A stretch of 64,000 nt of DNA from Haemophilus paracuniculus (lineage in GTDB: Bacteria; Pseudomonadota; Gammaproteobacteria; Enterobacterales; Pasteurellaceae). Under the pieces are notes generated by a model. The model was not told the DNA's origin. It made no database searches and saw only the letters and a program-made list of their open reading frames with translations. The position numbers were made by a program, and so were the translations under genes. Location: the NCBI RefSeq assembly GCF_002015115.1, contig NZ_MUYA01000001.1, forward strand, positions 62,001 through 126,000, written 5' to 3'. Shown in pieces: positions 38,588-49,094 of this stretch (position 1 is the stretch's first letter; every line of letters begins with the position of its first letter).

Positions 38588-40060
38588 CTATTTTAGCATT
38601 AAACTGCGTTGGGTTTGCTGTTTAATTTGTGCAAAAAGTGCAGGTTCGTTGCGTAAGGCTTTGCCGAAAGAGGGAATGATTTCGGCAAGTTTCGCCGCCC
38701 ACTCGGGGCGTTGGTTGAGGAAACATTTTTGCACCACGTTCAACATCACATCAACGGAAACAGACGCCCCTGGGGAAGCCCCAAGCAGGGCGGCGATTGA
38801 GCCGTCTTGTGAGCTAATCACTTCCGTGCCAAAGCAGAGCAAGCCTTTTTCTTGTGGGGTATCTTTCACGATCTGCACCCGCTGCCCTGCGATCAGCAAT
38901 TCCCAATCTTCATCTTTGGCGTTCGGGAAAAACTCTCGCAGTTCCGCCATTCGCTCTTCTTTGGTGAGCATTACTTGCTTCACAAGGTAGTGGGCAAGGG
39001 GTAGGTTTTTGATCCCAGCAAGGCTAACGGTGGTAAAGTTGTTCGGTTTGATTGAGGTAAGCAGATCAAACACCGATCCCTCTTTCAAGAATTTTGAGGT
39101 AAATCCTGCGAAAGGTCCGAACAATAAGGTTTTTTCGCCGTTGATCACACGGGTATCGAGGTGCGGCACGGACATCGGCGGCGCGCCCAATTTCGCCTTG
39201 CCGTAAACTTTGGCGTGATGTTTGGCGATCACATCGGGATTTTTGCACACCATAAACAGACCGCTTACGGGGAAACCGCCAATATGTTTGCTTTCAGGAA
39301 TATCGGTTTTTTGCAGTAAATGCAGGCTCGCCCCGCCGCAACCGATAAACACAAATTTGGTGTGATGTTTAATCGTTTGATTGGTGGCGAGATCGGTAAC
39401 GGTTAATTCCCAACCTTCGGCGGTTTTTTGAAAAGCGGTAACGGAATGATTGGTCGAAATTTCCGCCCCGTTGTCGGCGAGATAGGTGAACAGTTTGCGG
39501 GTCAAAGCCCCAAAATTGACGTCCGTGCCGTCCGCAAGGTAGGTGGCGGCGAGTTGCTCATCGGGCTGGCGATCTTCCATCATCAACGGAATCCATTGAT
39601 GCAGTTGATCGTGATCTTGGCTAAACACCATTCCATCAAACAAATGGCAATTTGAGAGGGCTTCAAACCGTTTTTTGAGGAATTGAATATCGGCTTCGCC
39701 CTGCACGAAACTGATGTGAGGAATCGGGCGGATAAACTGTTGCGGTTCGGCAATTCGCCCCTGCTCGACCAGATAAGACCAGAATTGTAAAGAAGTTTGA
39801 AATTTTTCGTTCACGCCAATCGCCCGCTCAATCGCCACCGAACCGTCCGCTTGTTGCTCGGTGTAGTTGAGTTCGCAAAGGGCGGCGTGGCCTGTGCCAG
39901 CGTTGTTCCACTCGTTCGAACTTTCCAGCCCCACGGCGGCAAGCTTTTCAAACACTCGAATGCTCTTTCCGCCGTCTAATTCTTTGAGCAAAGCCCCTAA
40001 CGTGCCGCTCATAATTCCTGCACCAATTAACGTAATATCTGATTGCGATCTGATACTCAT
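38588..40060 (-). CDS. mqo: Malate:quinone oxidoreductase
   Basis: A 490-residue FAD-dependent peripheral membrane enzyme that oxidises malate to oxaloacetate and passes electrons to quinone. The FAD motif [17 protein letters not shown] opens the protein, followed by [20 protein letters not shown], the Mqo signature, and [17 protein letters not shown] near the C-terminus. Length agrees with the bacterial family. It stands alone. Confidence 0.95.
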   Translation of the reverse strand: MSIRSQSDITLIGAGIMSGTLGALLKELDGGKSIRVFEKLAAVGLESSNEWNNAGTGHAALCELNYTEQQADGSVAIERAIGVNEKFQTSLQFWSYLVEQGRIAEPQQFIRPIPHISFVQGEADIQFLKKRFEALSNCHLFDGMVFSQDHDQLHQWIPLMMEDRQPDEQLAATYLADGTDVNFGALTRKLFTYLADNGAEISTNHSVTAFQKTAEGWELTVTDLATNQTIKHHTKFVFIGCGGASLHLLQKTDIPESKHIGGFPVSGLFMVCKNPDVIAKHHAKVYGKAKLGAPPMSVPHLDTRVINGEKTLLFGPFAGFTSKFLKEGSVFDLLTSIKPNNFTTVSLAGIKNLPLAHYLVKQVMLTKEERMAELREFFPNAKDEDWELLIAGQRVQIVKDTPQEKGLLCFGTEVISSQDGSIAALLGASPGASVSVDVMLNVVQKCFLNQRPEWAAKLAEIIPSFGKALRNEPALFAQIKQQTQRSLMLK

Positions 40061-40149
40061 TCTGCCCCCTTGCGGAAAGTCGATTGTTTAAAAGTGAAGC
40101 GAAAATTTACGCTTATCTTACCGCTTTTTACAAGATTTGCACAAGAAAT

Positions 40150-42324
40150 TTACATTTGCGGATCAGTATTTTCCAACCCCACATTTTGGCGTAATTGCGG
40201 CAGCAGTTGCACGATCAAACGTAGCTGTTGCAATAATACTAACGCTTTTTCGCTCAATGTTTGTTCGTTTTCAAATTGAGTGAGCCGTTGCTCAATCTCG
40301 GCTAATTGGGTAAAAAATGCAGAATCTGCCCCCTTGTTAAGGGCGATTTCGCCGATTAAATCCGCCACTTTTTTGCCCTCACCAAAGAAGAATGAAGTAA
40401 ATTCAAATTCTTGGTTGAGGGATTTGCTTTCGATCCGATACGCCCCCAACGCCGAAATGTAACCAAGCAAGGTGTAAGTGATGCCGAGCAAATTTGGGGC
40501 GAACGTGAGGGCGTGGCGATATTTTTTCGGCTCGTTGTGCATATTGGTGATCACGGCACTGAGGGCGGAAAGATGATTGTAAACATCACGCCGTGCAATC
40601 CGATAAGGCAACTGGTCGTGATAGCCAAACTGAATCTGCACCACGATATGACGCAAATAACGGCTACTCGCCAGCAGGGTGTTTTTCAGATTTTGGTGCA
40701 GATTGAGGTATTTCCAATCCGACCACAAAAACGACACAGCCGCCCACGCAATCGCCGTGCCGAGTAGCGTATCAATAATGCGAGGCATCATTCCGCTATT
40801 CGCCCCCAGCCCAATCACATCAAGGCTAATCAGCACCAACAGCGTAATAAAAAAGGTGGAAAAACCGTAATTGCTGAAACGGAAGAAAGTGTAAAGACTG
40901 CCCGTCAGCACCAGCAAGCCGAGCTGAGCCTCTAAACTTGGCGAGAAATACTGTAACGACAGCCCTACTAGCACGCCGAGCAAGGTGCCGATCACCCGTT
41001 GCACCAGCCGTTTTTTAGTGGCGGAATAGTTCGGTTGGCACACAAACACGGCAGTGAGCAAAATCCAGTAGCCTTTGCTATCTAAATTAAACAGCTCAAC
41101 GATCAAACTACACGCCATTACCACCAGCGACAACCGCACCGCGTGGCGAAATAGTTGGGAAGAAAAGGTGCATTGCGAGCGAATCGCCTGCCACATATTG
41201 CCTAGCCCCACCACATTTTCCCCCGACAAGCGGGTAGATTCCGTCAAATTTTGAGCCTGTGCCAGCGGGGAATTTTCCTGCTCAATCTGCCCTAATTGGG
41301 CTTCGATATTGCGTAAATTTTCGGCAATTCGCTGCCAACGGTGGGCTTTTTTCAATCCTTGCTGACGATGATAATCCAACGAAGCTAGCAAGCCCTGCAA
41401 GGCTTTTTCGCCACGGGGGCTATGCTGATAACTTTCCCGTTGGCGTAAACTATGGGCGATTTGCTGACAAGCCGCCGCTTGCCGTTCCAACACTCGCTGA
41501 AAGCGGAACATCAAATCGCTGTTGCCGAGTTGCTGAAACAGTTCGTGATATTGATAATGGCTGGAACTCGCCCGTTCCAAAATATCTTGGGCGGTAAAGT
41601 AGTAACGCAGCAGACGTTGAGTGCGAGCGTGGCGATGCTGCCCTCGCAAGCGGTAGAAAAGTGAAACGCGGGTTTGGTCAAAGGCTTGCATTAGCTGATT
41701 ATTCGCCCTTGCCAGCCCGAGTTGTTTGGCGGAAAGATTATCATCATCAGGGTCAAAAAATTCCGCTTTGGCAAACAGATAATCCCCTAGGGCTTGGTAA
41801 GATCTTGCCAGATTTTCTTGCACCAAGCGGTTCGGAAAACATAAATGCACCACCATTGCCATTACGCCATAAAGTGCCGAACCCGCCAAAATCATTAGGC
41901 TATTGGCGATCCAACTGCTTTCGGGGGTGTAAGCCAACGCTGAATAAACCGCCACCACCAGCGTACCGAACGCAATGGTGCTGTAACGCTGCCCGATTGC
42001 CCCGAGCATTACTAGCACAAAGGTGCTAATCATTGCACAAGGGATAAACAGCCAGCCGAACCCTAAACTCAGTTGTGCCGTTGCCGAAGAAATCGCAAAG
42101 GCAACAAGGCTTACCAGCAGATTTTTCAACCGCCCCGTGAGGCTGTTATCCAAATCGACCAAACCGCCCGCAATCACGCCCAGCACCAACGGCATCGCAA
42201 GGTGGGAAATTTGCAGTTGCCAAATCGCCACCGCCACAAGGTTGATCGTGATAAAAATCGGCAGGGTTTTAATAATATTTTCCGACAGCCACTCGGCGTT
42301 GAGTTTTTTGAGTAAAGGGTTCAT
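40150..42324 (-). CDS. yccS: YccS/YhfK (FUSC family) integral membrane protein
   Basis: A 724-residue inner-membrane protein with two hydrophobic blocks of about six segments each (residues ~15-150 and ~395-530), separated by a large soluble helical region and followed by a C-terminal cytoplasmic part. FUSC members include aromatic-acid exporters such as AaeB; YccS has no proven substrate. The segment RLSLVVMACSLIVELFNLDS marks the start of the second block (FUSC core). It is 5 bp downstream of the permease gene on the same strand, so the two are co-transcribed. Confidence 0.85.
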   Translation of the reverse strand: MNPLLKKLNAEWLSENIIKTLPIFITINLVAVAIWQLQISHLAMPLVLGVIAGGLVDLDNSLTGRLKNLLVSLVAFAISSATAQLSLGFGWLFIPCAMISTFVLVMLGAIGQRYSTIAFGTLVVAVYSALAYTPESSWIANSLMILAGSALYGVMAMVVHLCFPNRLVQENLARSYQALGDYLFAKAEFFDPDDDNLSAKQLGLARANNQLMQAFDQTRVSLFYRLRGQHRHARTQRLLRYYFTAQDILERASSSHYQYHELFQQLGNSDLMFRFQRVLERQAAACQQIAHSLRQRESYQHSPRGEKALQGLLASLDYHRQQGLKKAHRWQRIAENLRNIEAQLGQIEQENSPLAQAQNLTESTRLSGENVVGLGNMWQAIRSQCTFSSQLFRHAVRLSLVVMACSLIVELFNLDSKGYWILLTAVFVCQPNYSATKKRLVQRVIGTLLGVLVGLSLQYFSPSLEAQLGLLVLTGSLYTFFRFSNYGFSTFFITLLVLISLDVIGLGANSGMMPRIIDTLLGTAIAWAAVSFLWSDWKYLNLHQNLKNTLLASSRYLRHIVVQIQFGYHDQLPYRIARRDVYNHLSALSAVITNMHNEPKKYRHALTFAPNLLGITYTLLGYISALGAYRIESKSLNQEFEFTSFFFGEGKKVADLIGEIALNKGADSAFFTQLAEIEQRLTQFENEQTLSEKALVLLQQLRLIVQLLPQLRQNVGLENTDPQM

Positions 42325-42329
42325 TTTGG

Positions 42330-43388
42330 TTAAAAAATCAGTTTAGCAATCAAGGCGGTTAGCACCCCAAATCCGCTTACCGCAGTGGCGATCATCAGCA
42401 AACTTCGGGTGGATAGTACGCTTTTCATCATCAATAACGAGGGCAAGCTGACCGTAGGTAAGGTCATCAACAAGGCAAAGGCGGGCGAGATCCCCATACC
42501 AAAGCCCATTAGCGTTTGCACAATCGGGATTTCTGCCGCAGTTGGGATCACGAATAACATTCCCACCAACGCCAAAAACAGCACCCAGCCGAAGCCATCG
42601 CCGATCGCCCCCTCGCTATGCGGAAATAGCCACACCCTCGCAAAACTTAATGCTAACACAGTGATAACATAAACAGGGACTGAGCTGATCAACAACGCCG
42701 ATAACGCCCGCCACCAGTTTGCAAAAAAATTGCCGTATCCTACCCCTTGCATCTGTTGAAGTAACGTAGTTTTGGCTTCAATTTTTGCCACATCAAGGTT
42801 GGTGCGATCCCGTTGCACGAGGTAAGCAATGGATAACACCATTACAATGCCCATCGCCAATCGCAACAGGCTAAATTCCAGCCCTAACACAATCGCCATA
42901 AAAATCAGGGTGGCAGGGTTCAACAACGGATTAGCAAGCCAAAACGCCACCGTTGCCCCGATTGATGCGTGATTTTTCCGCATTCCCACCGCCACGGGTG
43001 CGGCACAGCAGGTACACATCATACCAGGCAAAGAAATCGCCGTGCCGAGAAAAATTGAGCCGAATTTGGTTTGGCTCAAATAACGAATAAACCAATCTTT
43101 CGGCAACAGCACGCTCATCAGCGAGCCAAGCACCACGCCGAGCAAAGCCGCTTTCCAAATCGCCAGAAAATAGACTTGGGTATATTGCCACATTGCCTGC
43201 CACGGACTAGAAAATTGATCCGCCAGAAGCGATTTGCCAATGCTTTGGGTTTCAAGGGCGGTAAAGGTTTTGAAATAGTAGGGTTGCCATTTGACCCAAT
43301 AAAGCCCCACGGCTAACACAGTAAAGAAAAGAACGGGTTTCCACCACGCAAAAGATTGAGAAGAAGTTGAGAGAGTTTGATTTGACAT
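42330..43388 (-). CDS. Permease of the PF03773 (ArsP/UPF0718) family
   Basis: A ~352-residue membrane protein with about ten helices. The cysteine cluster PGMMCTCCAAPVAVGMRKN (residues ~120-138) with the matching second-half motif IPTAAEIPIVQTLMGFG marks the two-repeat permease family that includes ArsP, an exporter of organoarsenicals. Substrate here is unknown; metal or metalloid export is suggested by the CTCC motif only. I start at MSNQTLSTSS because GGAAAATTT precedes that ATG. yccS follows in the same operon. Confidence 0.82.
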   Translation of the reverse strand: MSNQTLSTSSQSFAWWKPVLFFTVLAVGLYWVKWQPYYFKTFTALETQSIGKSLLADQFSSPWQAMWQYTQVYFLAIWKAALLGVVLGSLMSVLLPKDWFIRYLSQTKFGSIFLGTAISLPGMMCTCCAAPVAVGMRKNHASIGATVAFWLANPLLNPATLIFMAIVLGLEFSLLRLAMGIVMVLSIAYLVQRDRTNLDVAKIEAKTTLLQQMQGVGYGNFFANWWRALSALLISSVPVYVITVLALSFARVWLFPHSEGAIGDGFGWVLFLALVGMLFVIPTAAEIPIVQTLMGFGMGISPAFALLMTLPTVSLPSLLMMKSVLSTRSLLMIATAVSGFGVLTALIAKLIF

Positions 43389-43503
43389 AAATTTTCCTTG
43401 CACATTCAACCTGAATAGAACAAACGCCCCCCATCATCGTGAGAGGCGAATGGATCATACGCCAAAATCAGTAAATAATTCCAGATTATTTTACGCTTTC
43501 CGA

Positions 43504-43532
43504 TTTACTACCGCCCTTCGAATGGCTACAAT
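43504..43532 (+). promoter_or_regulatory. Predicted promoter of thrC
   Basis: TTTACT (43504-43509), 17-bp spacer, TACAAT (43527-43532), about 47 bp before thrC. No leader peptide rich in Thr or Ile is evident. Confidence 0.55.
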
Positions 43533-43579
43533 TCAGCACATCTTTCTCGACTTTTCCAGATAATAAAAAAGGACAAACA

Positions 43580-44857
43580 ATGAATCTTTACAACATCAAA
43601 CACCCCGAAGAACAAGTGAATTTCGCCCAAGCCGTGCGTCAAGGTTTGGGTAAAGATCAGGGGTTATTTTTCCCTGAAATCATTCCACAATTAGGCAACA
43701 TTGACGAATTATTAGCAATGCCATTGGTGGAACGTAGCCAAAAAATCCTCTCGGCAATTATCGGCGAAGAAATCCCAGCCGACACCCTCAACGCAATGGT
43801 CAAAAATGCGTTTACTTTCCCAGCCCCACTCGCCAAAGTGAATGATGATATTTACGCCCTCGAACTCTTTCACGGCCCAACCCTCGCCTTTAAAGATTTT
43901 GGCGGACGCTTTATGGCACAAGCCCTCGCTTCGGTGCGTGGCGATGGCAAAATCACCATTTTAACCGCCACCTCTGGCGACACGGGGGCGGCAGTAGCTC
44001 ACGCATTCTACGGTTTAGAAAACATCAATGTGGTGATTTTGTATCCAAAAGGCAAAATCAGCCCACTACAAGAAAAATTATTCTGCACCCTCGGTTGCAA
44101 CATTCGCACCGTGGCGATTGAAGCGGACTTTGATGCCTGCCAAGCCCTTGTGAAACAAGCCTTTGACGATGCGGAATTGCGTGAGGCAATCGGTTTGAAC
44201 TCGGCTAACTCGATCAACATCAGCCGTTTGCTGGCTCAAATCTGCTACTACTTTGAAGCGGTGGCACAACTGCCGAAAGAAAAACGCGATAACGTGGTGG
44301 TTTCCGTGCCAAGCGGTAACTTCGGCAACCTCACCGCAGGCTTGATTGCCAAAACTCTCGGCTTACCGATCAAACGCTTTATCGCTTCAACCAACGCCAA
44401 CGACACCGTGCCTCGCTACCTGCGTTCAGGCGAATGGTCGCCAAACCCAACGGTGGCAACCCTCTCTAACGCAATGGACGTAAGCCGTCCGAACAACTGG
44501 CCTCGTGTAGAAGAATTATTCAAACGCAACGGCTGGAACTTAGCGGATTTAGGCTCTGACGCCCTCAACGATGAGGAAACGGAACAAGCCCTCAAAGCCC
44601 AATACGCCGAAGGCTATCTCTGCGAACCACACGGGGCAATCGCTTACCAAGTGTTGAAAGATCAACTACAAGCAGGCGAAACGGGCATCTTCCTCTGCAC
44701 CGCCCACCCAGCAAAATTCAAAGAGAGTGTCGAACGAATTTTAGACATTGAACTGCCTCTGCCAGAAGCCCTCGACAAACACAACAAACTACCGCTGTTA
44801 TCTGACGTAATGGCGAATGATTTTGCGATGTTGAGAGCTTATTTGTTGGCGAAATAA
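43580..44857 (+). CDS. thrC: Threonine synthase
   Basis: A 425-residue PLP enzyme that turns O-phosphohomoserine into threonine. The PLP lysine lies in LAFKDFGGRFMAQAL (Lys near residue 108), with TILTATSGDTGAAVAHAF and VVSVPSGNFGNLTAG as phosphate-binding loops. Length equals the E. coli-type enzyme (428). thrA and thrB, its usual operon partners, are not next to it; it stands alone with its own promoter. Confidence 0.97.
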   Translation: MNLYNIKHPEEQVNFAQAVRQGLGKDQGLFFPEIIPQLGNIDELLAMPLVERSQKILSAIIGEEIPADTLNAMVKNAFTFPAPLAKVNDDIYALELFHGPTLAFKDFGGRFMAQALASVRGDGKITILTATSGDTGAAVAHAFYGLENINVVILYPKGKISPLQEKLFCTLGCNIRTVAIEADFDACQALVKQAFDDAELREAIGLNSANSINISRLLAQICYYFEAVAQLPKEKRDNVVVSVPSGNFGNLTAGLIAKTLGLPIKRFIASTNANDTVPRYLRSGEWSPNPTVATLSNAMDVSRPNNWPRVEELFKRNGWNLADLGSDALNDEETEQALKAQYAEGYLCEPHGAIAYQVLKDQLQAGETGIFLCTAHPAKFKESVERILDIELPLPEALDKHNKLPLLSDVMANDFAMLRAYLLAK

Positions 44858-44879
44858 TTAAACCAAAAGAAATGCGAAA

Positions 44880-44927
44880 GGACGCCAGCTTGGCGTCCCT
44901 ACGGTAGGGACACGATGCTCGTGTCCC
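44880..44927 (+). repeat. Alternating intergenic hairpins
   Basis: GGACGCCA-GC-TTGGCGTCC (44880-44898), CCCTAC-GG-TAGGG overlapping it, and GGGACACGA-TGC-TCGTGTCCC (44907-44927). The arrangement stem plus CCTACG resembles the 32-bp hairpin element. It is followed by a variant uptake-type motif. Confidence 0.7.
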
Positions 44928-44991
44928 AAAAACAAGGGGTAGGATTTCTAAAAATTTCTACTGCGAATCCTACCGCTACCAATCCCAAACA

Positions 44992-46248
44992 TTATCTACC
45001 AAAAAACCTCAACGCCCCCACGACACAAACCCCAAAATAAACGAGATAGGTAATCGCATAGGCTTGGGTTGCGCCGATTGCACCGTGAGTGGGGATTAGC
45101 CAGTAGCCGAAGCCGACCAAGAGGGAAAATTGTAGGACTTCCGCCAGAATGTAGAGTTTGAGGGCGGATTTTGCCACGATGAGGTAGCCGAAGATGTAGG
45201 CAAGCACTTTGAAAATGTCGCCGATAAGTTGCCACTGGAACAGATCTGCCATTGCGAGGAAGTGTTCCGAATAAAGCAGTAAAATGATCCATTTTTTGAG
45301 GGCGAAGATGGTGAGGCTTACCGCGATCACAGCAACGGCGACAATTCTGAGGAATTTGACTAATTCCTGCTTGATCGCCGATTTTTCCGTTAATTTCGCG
45401 AAAGTTGGCAACAAATAGACCGAAAATGCCGCGGTGATAAATTGCAAATAGGCGTCGGAAATTTTGCTCATCGCCTGCCATAATCCCACCGCTTCCAAAG
45501 AATAATTCGCCATTAGCAGATCTCGCAACAGCACATAGCCGACAGGCAAAGTAATCGCGGTGATTAGCACCATTAGGCTAAATTTGAGTAATTTAGCGGT
45601 CAGATCGGGGCTAAATTTTGCAAGATTTGGCAAAAATCCTACCCCTTGCAGTTGGCGTTTGAGGAAGAAAAACGCAGGGAAAACTGTGAGAGCGGGCATT
45701 ATCGCCAAGCCGATTAACGCCCCTTGATAGCCAAAGCCGTAGAGGGAAATCAAGAAGGCGACCAAGCCGAGCAGCACGCCGACAATGGTGCTGATTGCCG
45801 TGCCTTTGGCGTGGCGGTAGCCTTTCAAAATAGCGAGGGCGTAGTTGCTCAACGCAATTCCAAATTGGCAAAAGCCCGTGGCGATCACCACATTTTGAAA
45901 GTCAGCGGAATAGAATAGCCATTGGCTGATTGGGGCGGAAAAAAGCCAAAATCCGACCGCTAACAGGGCGGAAAAACCGACCACAATCGCCCCCGAAGTG
46001 GCGAATAAAGCGGTCAGTTGCGGCGGATTTTTTTCAAATTCTGCCACATATTTGGTAACGCCGTTGAAAATGCCCGCCCCAGCGAACGCCCCCAACACGG
46101 TGAGCAAGGTCATAAAGTTGGCGGCTTGCCCCAGCCCTTGCGAGCCGAATTGCAGGGTGAACAGTTTCATCAACAATAAGCCCACGGCGATTTTGATCGC
46201 CGTGGAAAGTGCCGTCCAGACGGCGGTGCCTGCTAAGGATTTTTTCAT
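44992..46248 (-). CDS. wzxE: Lipid III flippase WzxE (polysaccharide flippase)
   Basis: A 418-residue membrane protein of the MOP/Wzx superfamily with about twelve helices. It starts TAVWTALSTAIKIAVGLLLM and contains FGSQGLGQAANFMTLLTVLG and GIFNGVTKYVAEF, which fit WzxE, the flippase that moves the enterobacterial-common-antigen trisaccharide lipid across the inner membrane. Overlaps the wecE stop by four bases. The usual downstream genes (wecF, wzyE, wecG) are absent here, so the sugar chain made may differ from classical ECA. Confidence 0.87.
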   Translation of the reverse strand: MKKSLAGTAVWTALSTAIKIAVGLLLMKLFTLQFGSQGLGQAANFMTLLTVLGAFAGAGIFNGVTKYVAEFEKNPPQLTALFATSGAIVVGFSALLAVGFWLFSAPISQWLFYSADFQNVVIATGFCQFGIALSNYALAILKGYRHAKGTAISTIVGVLLGLVAFLISLYGFGYQGALIGLAIMPALTVFPAFFFLKRQLQGVGFLPNLAKFSPDLTAKLLKFSLMVLITAITLPVGYVLLRDLLMANYSLEAVGLWQAMSKISDAYLQFITAAFSVYLLPTFAKLTEKSAIKQELVKFLRIVAVAVIAVSLTIFALKKWIILLLYSEHFLAMADLFQWQLIGDIFKVLAYIFGYLIVAKSALKLYILAEVLQFSLLVGFGYWLIPTHGAIGATQAYAITYLVYFGVCVVGALRFFGR

Positions 46249-47375
46249 TGGAAGAAAGATAATGCGGTTTCGATCACGAAATTAAGTTCGTTCTCGTCCA
46301 TATTGTAGAACAACGGCAGACGCACCAATCGCTCGCTTTCAGTTGTGGTAAATGCGTCCTCGCCCGAAAATTCGCCAAATTTCCGCCCAGCAGGGCTACT
46401 GTGTAGCGGAATATAGTGGAACACCGCCAAAATGTCGTGGGCTTTGAGGTGGTCGATAAATTGGGTGCGTTGTGCCACATCGTGCAGTTTGAGGTAGAAC
46501 ATATGGGCGTTGTGGGTGCAGTCGCTCGGGATTTGCGGTAACGCCACTAAACCTTGCTCGGCAAGGGGTTGGAAAGCGTCAAAATAACGTTGCCAGATGC
46601 CAAGACGAACGGCGTTGATCTGATCCGCTGCTTCTAATTGGGCGTAAAGGTAAGCCGCTTGCAGATCCGACATCAAAAAGCTCGAGCCAATATCTCGCCA
46701 AGTGTATTTATCCACCTGTCCACGGAAAAATTGGCTACGGTTCGTGCCTTTTTCGCGGATAATCTCAGCACGTTCGACTAATTTCGGAGCATTTATTAAG
46801 GTCGCACCGCCCTCGCCACCCGAGCTGTAATTTTTGGTTTCGTGGAAACTAAAACAGCCAATATGCCCAATCGTGCCCAAGGCTCGCCCTTTGTAGCTCG
46901 CCATCACGCCCTGTGCTGCATCTTCCACCACCCACAAGCGGTATTTTTCCGCCAACGCCATAATGGTGTCCATTTCGCACGCCACGCCTGCATAGTGAAC
47001 AGGCACGATCGCCTTGGTTTTCGGCGTGATCGCCGCTTCGATTTTGCGTTCGTCAATGTTCATCGTATCGGGGCGGACATCGACAAACACAATTTTCGCC
47101 CCTCGTAACGCAAAGGCATTGGCGGTAGAAACGAAAGTGTAGCTCGGCATAATCACTTCATCGCCTGCTTGAATATTGAGCAAAATCGCCGCCATTTCGA
47201 GGGACGCGGTGCAAGAGGGGGTGAGCAGGGCTTTTTTCGTGTCAAAGCGTTGCTCAAACCATTTTTCGCATTGTTTGGTGTAGAAGCCGTCGCCACAAAG
47301 TTTACCGCTGGCGAGAGCTTGTTGCATATAACCGATTTCTGTGCCAACAACGGGCGGTTTGTTAAATGGAATCAT
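46245..47375 (-). CDS. wecE: dTDP-4-amino-4,6-dideoxygalactose transaminase
   Basis: A 376-residue PLP-dependent sugar aminotransferase that makes dTDP-Fuc4N, a precursor of the third ECA sugar. PLP lysine in SFHETKNYSSGGEGGA (residues ~178-193), with VDEDAAQ-like VVEDAAQGVMASY upstream and the N-terminal IPFNKPPVVGTEIGYM. It lies 26 bp after the phase-variable glycosyltransferase and overlaps wzxE, so it is in the middle of a wecD-GT-wecE-wzxE operon. Confidence 0.94.
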   Translation of the reverse strand: MIPFNKPPVVGTEIGYMQQALASGKLCGDGFYTKQCEKWFEQRFDTKKALLTPSCTASLEMAAILLNIQAGDEVIMPSYTFVSTANAFALRGAKIVFVDVRPDTMNIDERKIEAAITPKTKAIVPVHYAGVACEMDTIMALAEKYRLWVVEDAAQGVMASYKGRALGTIGHIGCFSFHETKNYSSGGEGGATLINAPKLVERAEIIREKGTNRSQFFRGQVDKYTWRDIGSSFLMSDLQAAYLYAQLEAADQINAVRLGIWQRYFDAFQPLAEQGLVALPQIPSDCTHNAHMFYLKLHDVAQRTQFIDHLKAHDILAVFHYIPLHSSPAGRKFGEFSGEDAFTTTESERLVRLPLFYNMDENELNFVIETALSFFQ

Positions 47376-47401
47376 TAGTTTATCCTTGGCTTAATAAGAA
47401 A

Positions 47402-48309
<908 letters not shown>

Positions 48310-48333
48310 TTTTTCTCCTAATTAATAAAAATT

Positions 48334-49038
48334 TTATTGATAAAACCAAAAGGCAGTGGCAACGATTTTTGCCCCGAATTTTTGGTAAAGGTTGATCGCA
48401 GGCAGGTTGCTGATTTGGGTGCTGATCGTGAGTTGCTCTGCCCCATTTGCTTTCGCCCACGCTACCGCGGCGGAAAGCAGTTCCGTTGCGATGCCTTGCC
48501 CTTGAAAGGCTTCCGCCACCGCTAATAAGCCAATTTTGGCGTGCGATCCATTCAGCTTCACGCTGATCCCGCCTCTCAACTGACCGCTTGCCGAGCGAGA
48601 GATCAGGCAGAGATCATCAAACTGCCCTCGCACCGCATTGGTGATCCATTGCCGATAAAACCGCTGATTTTCCGCTACACTAAAATAAGGGGGGCGAAAA
48701 CGGCTGTGGGGAAAGGCGTTGCCAAAAAGATCTTGTAAATCAATCAGATCGCCCTCGCCTGCCACCTTGCAAGCGGTCGGATTTTCGAAAATTTCCGCTA
48801 AATCAAGGCGAAATTCCACCTCGCCCTCAACCCACTGAAAGCCTTGCCCTTGCAGCCAGTCAATCGCTTCCCAGTCGCTACTCGCCACTTTCGCTTGCAC
48901 AAGTTTGGATTTCGAGATGTCAAAATCGGGGGCAAGATTTCGGGCGTTATCAGCGGTTTCTAGCCATTGCAAGGTAATAATTTGGCGAGCAAAAAACTCG
49001 CTTTCCCATTGGTTGAGTTGATATGTGAGTGTTTTCAT
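48334..49038 (-). CDS. wecD: dTDP-fucosamine acetyltransferase WecD
   Basis: A 234-residue GNAT enzyme that acetylates dTDP-Fuc4N from acetyl-CoA. The first ~100 residues are variable (MKTLTYQLNQWESEFF); the C-terminal GNAT core has LLAVAEAFQGQGIATELLSA (residues ~171-190, acetyl-CoA loop) and NLPAINLYQKFGAK. In E. coli wecD directly precedes wecE; here the phase-variable gene lies between. First gene of this operon, behind the ilvA terminator. Confidence 0.88.
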   Translation of the reverse strand: MKTLTYQLNQWESEFFARQIITLQWLETADNARNLAPDFDISKSKLVQAKVASSDWEAIDWLQGQGFQWVEGEVEFRLDLAEIFENPTACKVAGEGDLIDLQDLFGNAFPHSRFRPPYFSVAENQRFYRQWITNAVRGQFDDLCLISRSASGQLRGGISVKLNGSHAKIGLLAVAEAFQGQGIATELLSAAVAWAKANGAEQLTISTQISNLPAINLYQKFGAKIVATAFWFYQ

Positions 49039-49057
49039 TCGGCTATTATAAACAATA

Positions 49058-49087
49058 AAAAAGGGATTATCTCTCGATAATCCCTAT
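49058..49087 (-). terminator. Intrinsic terminator after ilvA
   Basis: Minus strand AGGGATTA-TCGAGAGA-TAATCCCTTTTTT. Confidence 0.88.
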
Positions 49088-49094
49088 CAAAAAA

